Below are positions 1 through 7,037 of a stretch of DNA of 14,535 bases, piece after piece; position 1 is the stretch's first letter, and each line of letters opens with the position of its first letter. Location of the stretch: the NCBI GenBank assembly GCA_046261875.1, contig JBHENW010000184.1:1-14535 (forward strand). The letters run 5' to 3'. The stretch comes from JBHENW01 sp046261875 (GTDB taxonomy: Bacteria > Acidobacteriota > Thermoanaerobaculia > UBA5066 > Gp7-AA6). Both the position numbers and the translations under genes were made by a program. The notes under the pieces were generated by a model, which did no database searches, was not told the DNA's origin, and worked only from the letters and a program-made list of their open reading frames with translations.

Positions 1-666
1 ACCTACGCGCTGGCACGCCGGCTTCCGGAGCAGCCCTGGAAGGGGGCGGAGGAGTCGGCCGAGCGCGCGGTGCGCCTGCGCGACTTCCCGCGTGCTCAGG
101 CGGAATGGTCCCGGGCCCTGGCGCTCGGGGCGGCGCGGGGCCCGACCCTCTACCGCATGGCCCAGATCGCCCGGGAGCGGGGCTTCCCCGATGAGGCGCG
201 CGGCCTCTTCGAGCAGGCGCTCGCGCAAAGCCCGCCCGCGCCGGGGGCCGCGCGCGAGCTCGCCGCCTACCGGCTCGCCGAGCGGCGCGACCGCGAAGCG
301 CGGGCGCTGCTTGCGCGATACATCGCCGAGGCCGGCCCGGATCCGGAGACCCTGTGGCTGCTTGCCGTCGCCGAATCGAACCTCGGCAACCATGCCGCCG
401 GACTCGAGGCCATGCGGGCGGCTCGGGCGATGCTCGGTGACACGGCGGACGGCGCCGAGCTCGAGGCGCGTGTGCGGGCGAGAGCGGCGGACGCCCGCGG
501 GGCGGTCGAGGCTCTCCGGCGCGTGGAGCCCGGACGGCGCCTGGATCGATCGGCCCTGCGCGCCGATCCCGCGTATCTCTCGATTGCCACGGATCCCGCG
601 TGGATCGCGTTTCTGGCCGAGACGCCGGCGCCGGAGCCGGTCACGTCGGGGGTCGGGAGTCGATAG
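1..666 (+). CDS. TPR-repeat protein, 3' part (5' end outside window)
   Basis: The reading frame is open from base 1, so the gene begins upstream; the first in-frame GTG at 70 is probably internal. The 221 visible residues are alanine-, arginine- and leucine-rich helical pairs of tetratricopeptide type, for example LYRMAQIARERGFPDEARGL and LWLLAVAESNLGNHAAGLEA. It ends in a segment with two DPA motifs (LRADPAYLSIATDPAWIAFL), a common tail of TPR scaffolds. TPR domains bind other proteins; no catalytic domain is visible here, and the N-terminal part that might show the specific role is missing. The gene converges on the amidase gene. Its stop codon TAG (664-666) and last residues are encoded inside the hairpin repeat at 653-705. 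The TPR assignment is fairly secure; the function is unknown. Confidence 0.75.
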   Translation, partial: TYALARRLPEQPWKGAEESAERAVRLRDFPRAQAEWSRALALGAARGPTLYRMAQIARERGFPDEARGLFEQALAQSPPAPGAARELAAYRLAERRDREARALLARYIAEAGPDPETLWLLAVAESNLGNHAAGLEAMRAARAMLGDTADGAELEARVRARAADARGAVEALRRVEPGRRLDRSALRADPAYLSIATDPAWIAFLAETPAPEPVTSGVGSR

Positions 667-705
667 TCGGGAGTCGACTACCGACTTTCGACCTCCGACT
701 CCCGA
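653..705. repeat. Heptamer-based inverted repeat, copy 1
   Basis: This 53-bp imperfect palindrome has two 25-bp arms (653-677 and 681-705) around a 3-nt centre. The left arm is built of 7-bp units TCGNNAG (TCGGGAG, TCGATAG, TCGGGAG) and the right arm of the inverse CTNNCGA type (CTACCGA, CTTTCGA, CCTCCGA, CTCCCGA). The arms match at 19 of 25 positions, with the outer 10 bp perfect. It overlaps the ends of both convergent genes: the TPR stop TAG lies in the left arm, and the amidase stop (minus strand, 678-680) is exactly the centre. No T-tract follows on either strand, so it is not a standard intrinsic terminator. A second copy of the same architecture lies at 10359-10416. Confidence 0.85.
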
Positions 706-2468
706 TGCTTACGGTTGTCGGCGATCGTGCCCCGACCCTCCCCTCCGTAGAACTCGACGAGGGCCCCGACCAGGGACCGGGCGACCTTGTCCCGAAAGCC
801 GCGGGTCACGAGGAGCTGGCGGTCCTCGGGGTTGTTCAGGTTGCAGACCTCGACGAGCACGCGCGCGGGGATGCGGTTGTAACGGAGGATCGCCGGCACC
901 CACTCCCTGCCTCCCCGGATCACGTTGCGGCGGATCGGCTGGAAGGCGTGCAGGGGGACGCTCTGGCGCCGGAACGCAGCGACGATCTTCTCCGCGAAGT
1001 CGCGCGAGACGCCCTCCGCGCGCACACGCTCGCGCCGCGAGAAGCTCACCCGGGGGGCTTCCCGGAACTCGCGGCGAGCGGAGTAGATCTCGCCGCTCTT
1101 CCCGAAAGAGCCTTTCAGGAACTTCTCACCCGGGATGTAGACCATCGCGCCGCGCACGGCCGGGTGAAGCGAGTCCGCGTGGAGCGAGACGAAGACGGTC
1201 CGCTCCTCGGAGCTGCCGTGCTTCTCCGCATGCCGCAGGATGGAGTTGGCGAGGTACCAGCGGAAGTTCACGCCGGTCGTGGAGTCCTCGAGGACGTACG
1301 GCGGCGTCGTCATGACCCGGGCGGACCGGGAATGCGCCGGCGGCTCGGGGAGCCTGTCGCCGCAGGGAGCTCCTCCGCGCACGGTCAGGACGACGCGCGC
1401 GCGTGTGTGCTTGCGCAGGAGCCGCTCGACCCGGCAGGCCAGATCGTAGACGTAACGCGCCTCCTCGAGCCCGTCTACGAGGGCGCCCGTGTCTCGGCCG
1501 CCGTGCCCGGCGTCGAGCACGAACGTGACGCCGGACAGGTCCGCGGCGCGCACCCGGTTGACGAACTGCGCCGCCTCGAGCCGCGCGTGCTCCTCCTCGA
1601 TGCGCGCGGGGTCGTTGACCGGCCGGAATTCCGCCGCAAGATCCTCGACCGGGATCTTGACCGGGAAGCCGACCGGTATCGCGTGCACGTTGGCGATGCC
1701 GCTGCGCCGGGCGATCTCGGCGGCCTTCGCGTTGACGTCCTCGGCGTGGAGGCGACCGGTGAAACGCACGACGACCGCGGAATAGAGGGCCTCGCCGGCC
1801 TGAAGACGGTAGATCGCGTAGCGGCCCTGGGCGTCTTCGCCGAAGCGGAGCAGCCCCTCTGCCGGGGGAGCAGGCGCCGCCGCGAGGGCTTGCGACCGGA
1901 ACGCCGGGGAGAGGACGGCCGCCGGGATCCGCACGGTCTGGCCGACTTCCGTCTGGAGCGAGGCGATGGACCCGGCGGCCCGGATCTGCCGATATTTCGA
2001 GCCGTCTCCCGTGAACCACTCGGCGATCCGCCAGAGGCTCTCCGGGTTGCCGGCGAGACCTTCCACGCGGTGGACCCAGCCCGCCGCGTCGGCGCGGTCG
2101 CGCGGAAAGAGCGCCTCCATCGCGATCCGCCGGTAGGTCTCCGTGAGCAGCCGGTACGGAATCCGCACGTACGCGTCCCTCCGCAGGAGACGGGCGGCGC
2201 CGCCAGCCTGGCCGAAGATCTCCGCTTTCGCCTGCGGACTCTCCGTCAGGCGTTGCACGAACGCGTTGACGCCTTCCCCGGGAAGGGGTCGCGCGGAGAG
2301 GAAGACCTCGTCGCCGGCTGCGATCGCGACCCTCACCTCCGGGGAGACCACGACGGTCCTGCGGAAGTCGGGCTCAGCGGCCGCGGCGCCGCCGGGCGCC
2401 GCGGAGAGCGCGGCCGCGAAGACGGCGCTCGCCGCGAGGAGTTCCCTAGCGGACGGCCGTCGGCGCAT
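678..2468 (-). CDS. N-acetylmuramoyl-L-alanine amidase (amidase_3) with LysM-like repeats
   Basis: This 596-residue secreted enzyme is predicted to cut the bond between muramic acid and the stem peptide of peptidoglycan in the periplasm. Residues 1-31 form a signal peptide (RRR, then an Ala-rich core). Three LysM-like segments follow: about 45-104 (weak), 131-186 (clearest: ESLWRIAEWFTGDGSKYRQI ... VGQTVRIP) and 217-273 (YRLQAGEALYSA ... GFPVKIP). The catalytic domain starts at about 314 with LDAGHGGRDTGA. Likely zinc ligands are His322, Glu336 and His430 (SLHAD); the catalytic glutamate is probably Glu540 in VLVEVCNLNN. I chose the ATG at 2468 because the signal peptide starts there; the frame is open to 2555 without a better start. 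It overlaps the end of gatA by 23 bp, so it is probably co-transcribed. The last nine residues (HRESEVESR) come from the 653-705 repeat. The enzyme class is secure; the exact cellular role (cell separation or turnover) is inferred. Confidence 0.9.
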   Translation of the reverse strand: MRRRPSARELLAASAVFAAALSAAPGGAAAAEPDFRRTVVVSPEVRVAIAAGDEVFLSARPLPGEGVNAFVQRLTESPQAKAEIFGQAGGAARLLRRDAYVRIPYRLLTETYRRIAMEALFPRDRADAAGWVHRVEGLAGNPESLWRIAEWFTGDGSKYRQIRAAGSIASLQTEVGQTVRIPAAVLSPAFRSQALAAAPAPPAEGLLRFGEDAQGRYAIYRLQAGEALYSAVVVRFTGRLHAEDVNAKAAEIARRSGIANVHAIPVGFPVKIPVEDLAAEFRPVNDPARIEEEHARLEAAQFVNRVRAADLSGVTFVLDAGHGGRDTGALVDGLEEARYVYDLACRVERLLRKHTRARVVLTVRGGAPCGDRLPEPPAHSRSARVMTTPPYVLEDSTTGVNFRWYLANSILRHAEKHGSSEERTVFVSLHADSLHPAVRGAMVYIPGEKFLKGSFGKSGEIYSARREFREAPRVSFSRRERVRAEGVSRDFAEKIVAAFRRQSVPLHAFQPIRRNVIRGGREWVPAILRYNRIPARVLVEVCNLNNPEDRQLLVTRGFRDKVARSLVGALVEFYGGEGRGTIADNRKHRESEVESR

Positions 2469-3903
2469 CGTCGGTAAAACCGATCTCCCTCTCGAACGCC
2501 CGCGCCGCGCGGAAGAGCAGGTCCTCCCGAAAAAGCGGCGCGATGACCTGGACACCGAGCGGCAGGGCCTGACCGAGCCCGGACGGCACGGAGATGGCCG
2601 GGAGACCCGCCAGAGAGGCCGGGACCGTGAAGACGTCGGAAAGGTACATGGTCAGCGGGTCATCCACTTTCTCGCCGATGCGGAAAGCGGGCGCGGGGAT
2701 GGACGGGCAGACGATGACGTCCGTTTCGCGGAAAGCGCGGGAAAAGTCTTCGGCCAGAAGGGAACGCGCCCGCATCGCCTGGCCGTAATACGCCTCGTAA
2801 TAGCCGGCCGCGAGGGCGAAGGTCCCGAGCAGGATCCGCCGTTTCACTTCCGGGCCGAAGCCGGCCGTCCGGGTCTCGACGTACATGGACGCGACGTCCC
2901 GCTCCCCGAGCCGCGGACCGTATCGGACTCCGTCGTAGCGCGCCAGATTCGAGGACGCCTCGGCGCTGGCGACCACATAGTAGATGGCGATGGCGACGGT
3001 CGCCCGCGGAACGGACACCTCCACCACCTGCGCTCCGGCCGCGGCGAACGCCCGGCGGGCCCCCGCGAGGTTCTCGGCGACCTCGGGAGTCAGGCCTTCG
3101 GAGAGCGCCTCCTTCAACACGCCGACGCGGAGACCACGCGCGCCCTCCTCGAGAGCGCGCTCCGGATCGCCGACCTCTTCTTCCGCGGAGGTCGAGTCGA
3201 GCGGATCGCGGCCCGCCATCACGCGGTAGATCCGGGCGGCGTCCGAGACCGAGCGCGCGATCGGCCCGATCTGGTCGAGCGACGAGCCGAAGGCCACCAG
3301 CCCGTACCGCGAGACCCGGCCATAGGTCGGCTTGAAGCCGACCACGCCGCAGCAGGCCGCCGGTTGCCGGATCGAGCCGCCCGTGTCGGAACCGAGGGCC
3401 GCAGGGACCAGGCAGGCCGCGACGGCTGCCGCGCTCCCGCCGGAGGATCCTCCCGGTATGCGCGAGAGATCCCACGGGTTTCGCGTCAACTGGTACGCGC
3501 TGTTCTCCGTCGAGGAGCCCATGGCAAACTCGTCCAGATTGGTCTTGCCGACGAAGACCGCGCCTGCCGCCCGGAGGCGCTCGACCGCCGTGCAGTCGCC
3601 CGGCGGCCGGAAGCCCTGGAGGACCTTCGAGCCGCACGTGACGTGACGGCCGGCGACCCACATGTTGTCCTTGATCGCGAACGGCACGCCGGCCAGAGGG
3701 AGCTCTCCCCCCGCCGCGATCCGCTCGTCCACCCCGCGGGCCTCTTCCAGGGCGAGCTCGGGTGAGACTTCGAGAAACGCCCCAAGCCGCTCGTCGACGG
3801 CCTCGATGCGGCGCAAAGCTTCCGTGACCGCTTCGACCGCCGAGAGCCGTCCGGTCGCCACGGAGTCTGCCGTGGCCACGGCGCCGGGGGAAGACGGGCT
3901 CAC
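2446..3903 (-). CDS. gatA: Asp-tRNA(Asn)/Glu-tRNA(Gln) amidotransferase subunit A
   Basis: GatA is the glutaminase subunit of GatCAB. It releases ammonia from glutamine, which GatB uses to convert misacylated Glu-tRNA(Gln) or Asp-tRNA(Asn) into the cognate amide. The 485 residues match the usual family length. The amidase-signature Ser-cisSer-Lys triad is complete: Lys78 (FAIKDN), Ser153 (GGSSGGSAAA) and Ser177 (GSDTGGSIRQPA). The frame continues upstream to 4053, but that part overlaps gatC and looks unlike GatA. I chose GTG at 3903, which has GGAG seven bases upstream and gives the usual short N-terminus before the LSAVEAV helix. It lies 46 bp behind gatC and overlaps the amidase start. gatB is not in the window, so it must lie elsewhere. 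Which of the two tRNAs is served cannot be told from this subunit. Confidence 0.96.
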   Translation of the reverse strand: MSPSSPGAVATADSVATGRLSAVEAVTEALRRIEAVDERLGAFLEVSPELALEEARGVDERIAAGGELPLAGVPFAIKDNMWVAGRHVTCGSKVLQGFRPPGDCTAVERLRAAGAVFVGKTNLDEFAMGSSTENSAYQLTRNPWDLSRIPGGSSGGSAAAVAACLVPAALGSDTGGSIRQPAACCGVVGFKPTYGRVSRYGLVAFGSSLDQIGPIARSVSDAARIYRVMAGRDPLDSTSAEEEVGDPERALEEGARGLRVGVLKEALSEGLTPEVAENLAGARRAFAAAGAQVVEVSVPRATVAIAIYYVVASAEASSNLARYDGVRYGPRLGERDVASMYVETRTAGFGPEVKRRILLGTFALAAGYYEAYYGQAMRARSLLAEDFSRAFRETDVIVCPSIPAPAFRIGEKVDDPLTMYLSDVFTVPASLAGLPAISVPSGLGQALPLGVQVIAPLFREDLLFRAARAFEREIGFTDDAPTAVR

Positions 3904-3949
3904 CGCGATGCTCCGACGCCGACTCGGCGGCGACGCCCCGGGAGCCCCT

Positions 3950-4258
3950 TCATTCGGGAGAGCCCACGACGCGGGGCACGGACCCGTAACCGTGCACGAG
4001 AACGGGCGCATTGGTCTCGAGCGTCCGGGAGCCGCCGCCCGGCCGGGACGCATCCTCCCGGACGGGCGTCGCCGAGAGCGGCGAAATCTCGGGAAGGTCC
4101 TGCCGCGGGATCTCCCGGATCTGGTCGATGTAGCCGACGATCCGAGCCAGCTGCGCCGTCAGCCGGGCGAGCTCGTCTTCCGGAACCCGCAGACGGGCCA
4201 GCGCGGCCACCCGGCGGACGACGTCCGGGGTGACCGAGGCGACGGGGTCTTTGGGCAT
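3950..4258 (-). CDS. gatC: Asp-tRNA(Asn)/Glu-tRNA(Gln) amidotransferase subunit C
   Basis: GatC is the small subunit that holds GatA and GatB together. The 102-residue product has the typical N-terminal helical part (VVRRVAALARLRVPEDEL, then LTAQLARIVGYIDQI) followed by the extended belt segment with the usual LPEISPLSATPVREDASRPG motif. The long reading frame begins further upstream at 4420, but homology-like sequence starts at MPKDPVASVTPDVV, so the ATG at 4258 is the start. There is no good Shine-Dalgarno before it. A TACAAT box ends only seven bases upstream, so the mRNA may be leaderless. The gene is first of the leftward gatC-gatA-amidase cluster and divergent from cca. Confidence 0.95.
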   Translation of the reverse strand: MPKDPVASVTPDVVRRVAALARLRVPEDELARLTAQLARIVGYIDQIREIPRQDLPEISPLSATPVREDASRPGGGSRTLETNAPVLVHGYGSVPRVVGSPE

Positions 4259-4265
4259 CCGAACG

Positions 4266-4271
4266 ATTGTA
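4266..4271 (-). promoter_or_regulatory. Possible -10 box for gatC
   Basis: On the minus strand the hexamer TACAAT lies seven bases before the gatC ATG, inside the 23-bp gap between the divergent gatC and cca starts. It has one mismatch to TATAAT. No convincing -35 box is visible at 16-18 bp. If used, transcription would begin at or next to the start codon, giving a leaderless mRNA, which fits the lack of a Shine-Dalgarno. Confidence 0.35.
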
Positions 4272-4281
4272 AGCCGAGCGG

Positions 4282-5556
4282 ATGGACCGCCGAATGACCA
4301 AAAGCAAAAAGCGCGGCCTTCCGAAAAAGTCCCCGCTCGTCGGAAAAGTGCGCAGCCTTCCAAGGCTCGCCGAGATGCGAGCGCTCGACGCGGCAAGCCG
4401 CCGTGAAGGGACGTGGGCATGGGCCGTCGGCGGTGCCGTCCGCGATGCCCTGCTCTCCCGGAAACTTATCGACCTCGATGCCACCGTCGCCGATTCATTG
4501 GACCGGATCGCGAAGGCTCTCGAGCGGGCGGGACTGGGCCGCCTCGTCCCGCTGTCGGACTCGAACCCCCGGGCGATCCGTCTGGCGGGAAAGCGCACGC
4601 TCGACCTCGTCGAAGCCGAGGACGGCTCGCTCGCGAGGGACCTCGCGCGGCGGGACTTCACGGTCAACGCGATGGCGGTCGCGCTCCCTTCCGGCGAGTT
4701 GATCGATCCACACGGAGGCGCTGCGGACCTCCGGTCCGGAATGCTGCGGATGCTCTCGGAGAGGAACCTCGAAGAGGATCCGTTGCGCACCTTTCGCGCG
4801 GCGCGGTTCATCGCGACCCACGGCCTCGTTCCGGACCGCGAGACCGCGCGGGCGTGCCGCCGCCATGCGGCCGGTGTCGCGAAAGCCGCCCCCGAGCGTG
4901 TGGCCGTGGAGCTCCAGCGGATCCTCGAGTCCTCCCGGTCGGCGCCGGCTCTCCGATGGGCAGAGGCGCATGGCCTCATCGAGCCGGCGCTCGCCCCGCC
5001 GCGCCCTCCCGGACGCGGCTTCGCACGAGCCCTGGATCCGCTGGATGCTCCCACGATCCGCCGCGTCGCGCCGGGCCGCCGCGTGGTCCTTCGCCTGGCG
5101 TCCCTCTCGGCGGCTCTGGGCCTCGAGCCGGGGGAAACGGGCGCCTGGCTGCGACGCCTGCGTTACGGACGGGAGATCGTCGGGCAGGTCGCGCGGCTGC
5201 GGGAGCTCGTCGCGGCGGCCGTGCGCGCCTCCCACGACGACGACCGGTGGCGCTGGGTGCGCGAGGCGGGAACGACGTGGGAAGACGCCTTGAGGCTCCT
5301 CGTCAGCCGGGAGCCCGCGCGGCGCAAGACCGCGGCGGCCCTCGCGTCCCGGGCCAGGCGGGGCCGGAGGAGCCCGCGGATCCGCGGACGCGACGTGCTC
5401 CTGTGGACCGCCATCGAGCCCGGCCCGCGCGTGGGGAGGCTGCTCGCCGAGGCAGAGGTCGAGGTTCTGCGCGGCCGGTTGACCACGCGCGCGCAAGCGA
5501 GGGAGTGGCTCAAAAGCCGTGCCGACGACGCGGGCGACCTTCCCCCGGCCGGCTAA
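4282..5556 (+). CDS. cca: CCA tRNA nucleotidyltransferase (class II, polyA polymerase family)
   Basis: The enzyme adds or repairs the 3'-terminal CCA of tRNAs. The 424-residue protein has the class II head domain: VGGAVRDALL (residues 49-58), the metal-binding DLD at 64-66, a third carboxylate around Asp108 (TLDLVEA), the nucleotide-selecting RRDFTVNAMA at 123-132, and IDPHGGAADLRSG. These are followed by the neck/RNA-binding start EEDPLRTFRAARF (164-176). The C-terminal half is Arg/Ala-rich and has no HD phosphohydrolase motif. The start is uncertain. ATG at 4282 gives a Lys-rich leader of about 40 residues with only a weak ribosome site (GAGCGG), and ATG at 4294 or 4375 is possible; the last would widen the divergent promoter region. 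A poly(A) polymerase is the alternative within the same family, but isolated bacterial members like this are usually CCA enzymes. Confidence 0.88.
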   Translation: MDRRMTKSKKRGLPKKSPLVGKVRSLPRLAEMRALDAASRREGTWAWAVGGAVRDALLSRKLIDLDATVADSLDRIAKALERAGLGRLVPLSDSNPRAIRLAGKRTLDLVEAEDGSLARDLARRDFTVNAMAVALPSGELIDPHGGAADLRSGMLRMLSERNLEEDPLRTFRAARFIATHGLVPDRETARACRRHAAGVAKAAPERVAVELQRILESSRSAPALRWAEAHGLIEPALAPPRPPGRGFARALDPLDAPTIRRVAPGRRVVLRLASLSAALGLEPGETGAWLRRLRYGREIVGQVARLRELVAAAVRASHDDDRWRWVREAGTTWEDALRLLVSREPARRKTAAALASRARRGRRSPRIRGRDVLLWTAIEPGPRVGRLLAEAEVEVLRGRLTTRAQAREWLKSRADDAGDLPPAG

Positions 5557-5569
5557 GACTCCGCGCTGG

Positions 5570-5575
5570 TATAAT
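5570..5575 (+). promoter_or_regulatory. Perfect -10 box (TATAAT) for the pilT-like gene
   Basis: TATAAT stands out in a very GC-rich context, 14 bp after the cca stop codon and 10 bases before the TTG start at 5586. No recognisable -35 box sits 16-18 bp upstream. The expected transcription start is near 5582, so the leader would be about four bases long. No Shine-Dalgarno is present between this box and the TTG. Confidence 0.55.
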
Positions 5576-5585
5576 TTCCCCACAT

Positions 5586-7037
5586 TTGAATCTCGCCGAA
5601 CTGCTCAAATTCACGGCAAAGAAGGAGGCCTCGGACCTCCATCTCAAGCCGATGCGGCCGCCCCTGCTGCGGATCAAGGGGAGGCTCATCCCGCTGAACA
5701 CCGAGGCCCTCCAGCCCAAGGAGCTCGAGGAGATGCTCCTGGAGATCCTCACCCCCGGGCAAAAAGAGAAGCTCGAGACCAACCAGTCAGTGGACCTCGG
5801 CTACGGCCTGACCGGGGTGGCTCGGTTCCGGTGCAACATCTACGTCCAGCGCGGCTCGCTCGCGGCGGCCTTCCGGCGCATCCCCTTCAAGCTCCCCTCG
5901 ATCGCCGACCTGGGCCTGCCGGAGGTCATCGAGACGTTCGTGCACATCCCGGCGGGCCTCGTCCTCATCACCGGACCGACCGGCTCGGGCAAGTCCACGA
6001 CGCTCGCCGGCATCGTCCGCTCGGTCATCGAGAAGCGGGCGGTGCACATCGTCACGATCGAGGACCCCATCGAGTACCTCTTCGCCGACGGCAAAGCCGC
6101 CGTCTCCCAGCGCGAGATCTCGACGGACACGCCGAGCTTCCCCGAGGCGCTCAAGAACATGATGCGCCAGGATCCGGACGTGATCATGGTCGGCGAGATG
6201 CGGGACTGGCAGACGATGCAGACCGTCATGACGGCCGCGGAAACGGGCCATCTTGACATCTCGACCCTCCATACGAACAGCGCCGGCCAGTCGATCGACC
6301 GCATCCTGGACTCCTGCCCGAGCGGCCAGCAGCCGCAGGTCCGCTCCCAGCTCTCGCTCGTCCTTCGCGCGATCGTCTCGATGAAGCTCATCGAGAAGTC
6401 CGACGGGTCCGGCATGACGCCGGTCATCGAGCTGATGATCAACTCGCCGAAGATCGCCAAGCACATCGAGCTCGGCGAGACGAAGGAGATCCTCGAGGAG
6501 ATCGAATCCTCCGTCGGGTACTACCGGATGCAGTCGATGAACCAGTCTCTGATCGCGCTGCTCGTCAACGGGCGGATCACTTACGCGCGCGCGATGGAGC
6601 TCTCCACGGATCCCGAGGACCTGTCCCTGAAACTGCGCAAGCTGTTCCCCCAGATCGAGGAGGACCAGCGAGGAGGCCTTATGGCGTCGGACAACGACTT
6701 CTCCGCCATCCGCGAGCTGATGGACGTCAAGCGGCTCTACGAGGAGCAGGAAGAGAAGTGGAAGCTCCGCCTCTCCGAGAAGGACGAAGAGATCTCCAAG
6801 TACGGGTCGGAGCTGCGCGATCAGCGCCGCGCGATCCAGGGGCGGGAGGAGGCCCTGTCGGAGCTCGAGGCGGAGATCGGCCGGCTGAAGATGGAGAACG
6901 AGCGCATCCAGAAGGAAGCGCAGGGGAAGATCACGCAGTTGAACGAGCGCATCAAGGAGCTCAACCAGCGCGTGATGCTCGCCGAGGGCGGCGTGCGGGG
7001 CGGCGCCGCGGCCGCGCAGGGGTTCTTCAAGAAATAG
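5586..7037 (+). CDS. pilT: Type IV pilus retraction ATPase, PilT/PilU-like, with C-terminal coiled-coil tail
   Basis: This secretion-type ATPase is predicted to power retraction of type IV pili as a cytoplasmic hexamer at the pilus base. The start is TTG at 5586; MNLAELLKFTAKKEASDLHL is the typical PilT N-terminus, and the frame upstream is the wrong frame of cca. Visible motifs are Walker A GPTGSGKST (130-138), Asp box TIEDPIEY (157-164), Walker B DPDVIMVGEMRD (196-207) and His box GHLDISTLHT (221-230). The normal family end is near residue 355 (SLKLRKLF). The 483-residue product carries about 130 extra residues, with a strongly charged coiled coil from about 372 to 467 and the end GGAAAAQGFFKK. 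An ATG at 6681 with a perfect AGGAGG before it could start the tail separately. The ending resembles PilU as much as PilT. No other pilus gene is in the window. It is convergent with the VanZ-like gene, overlapping it by 11 bp. Confidence 0.88.
   Translation: MNLAELLKFTAKKEASDLHLKPMRPPLLRIKGRLIPLNTEALQPKELEEMLLEILTPGQKEKLETNQSVDLGYGLTGVARFRCNIYVQRGSLAAAFRRIPFKLPSIADLGLPEVIETFVHIPAGLVLITGPTGSGKSTTLAGIVRSVIEKRAVHIVTIEDPIEYLFADGKAAVSQREISTDTPSFPEALKNMMRQDPDVIMVGEMRDWQTMQTVMTAAETGHLDISTLHTNSAGQSIDRILDSCPSGQQPQVRSQLSLVLRAIVSMKLIEKSDGSGMTPVIELMINSPKIAKHIELGETKEILEEIESSVGYYRMQSMNQSLIALLVNGRITYARAMELSTDPEDLSLKLRKLFPQIEEDQRGGLMASDNDFSAIRELMDVKRLYEEQEEKWKLRLSEKDEEISKYGSELRDQRRAIQGREEALSELEAEIGRLKMENERIQKEAQGKITQLNERIKELNQRVMLAEGGVRGGAAAAQGFFKK
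6671..6683 (+). promoter_or_regulatory. Internal Shine-Dalgarno and ATG inside the pilT-like gene
   Basis: AGGAGG (6671-6676) is followed after CCTT by an in-frame ATG (6681-6683). Translation from here would make a 118-residue protein (to 7037) consisting only of the coiled-coil tail. This is one of the best ribosome sites in the window, better than that of the full-length gene, which has none visible. It may mark a former separate gene fused to pilT, or a second product made from the same frame. The spacing of four bases is slightly short. Confidence 0.45.

Noticed and set aside
600..2477. A 625-codon open frame on the plus strand opposite the amidase
   Set aside because: It is a shadow of high-GC codon use on the other strand. 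It has no recognisable domain, an Arg/Asp/Gly-rich composition and no ribosome site, while the minus-strand frame is a clear amidase.
2143..3765. A 540-codon plus-strand frame across the amidase start and gatA
   Set aside because: Antisense to well-conserved gatA; composition is that of a mirror frame.
3900..5054. A 384-codon minus-strand frame opposite cca and across gatC
   Set aside because: Ser/Arg-rich mirror of cca; both cca and gatC are clearly real in other frames.
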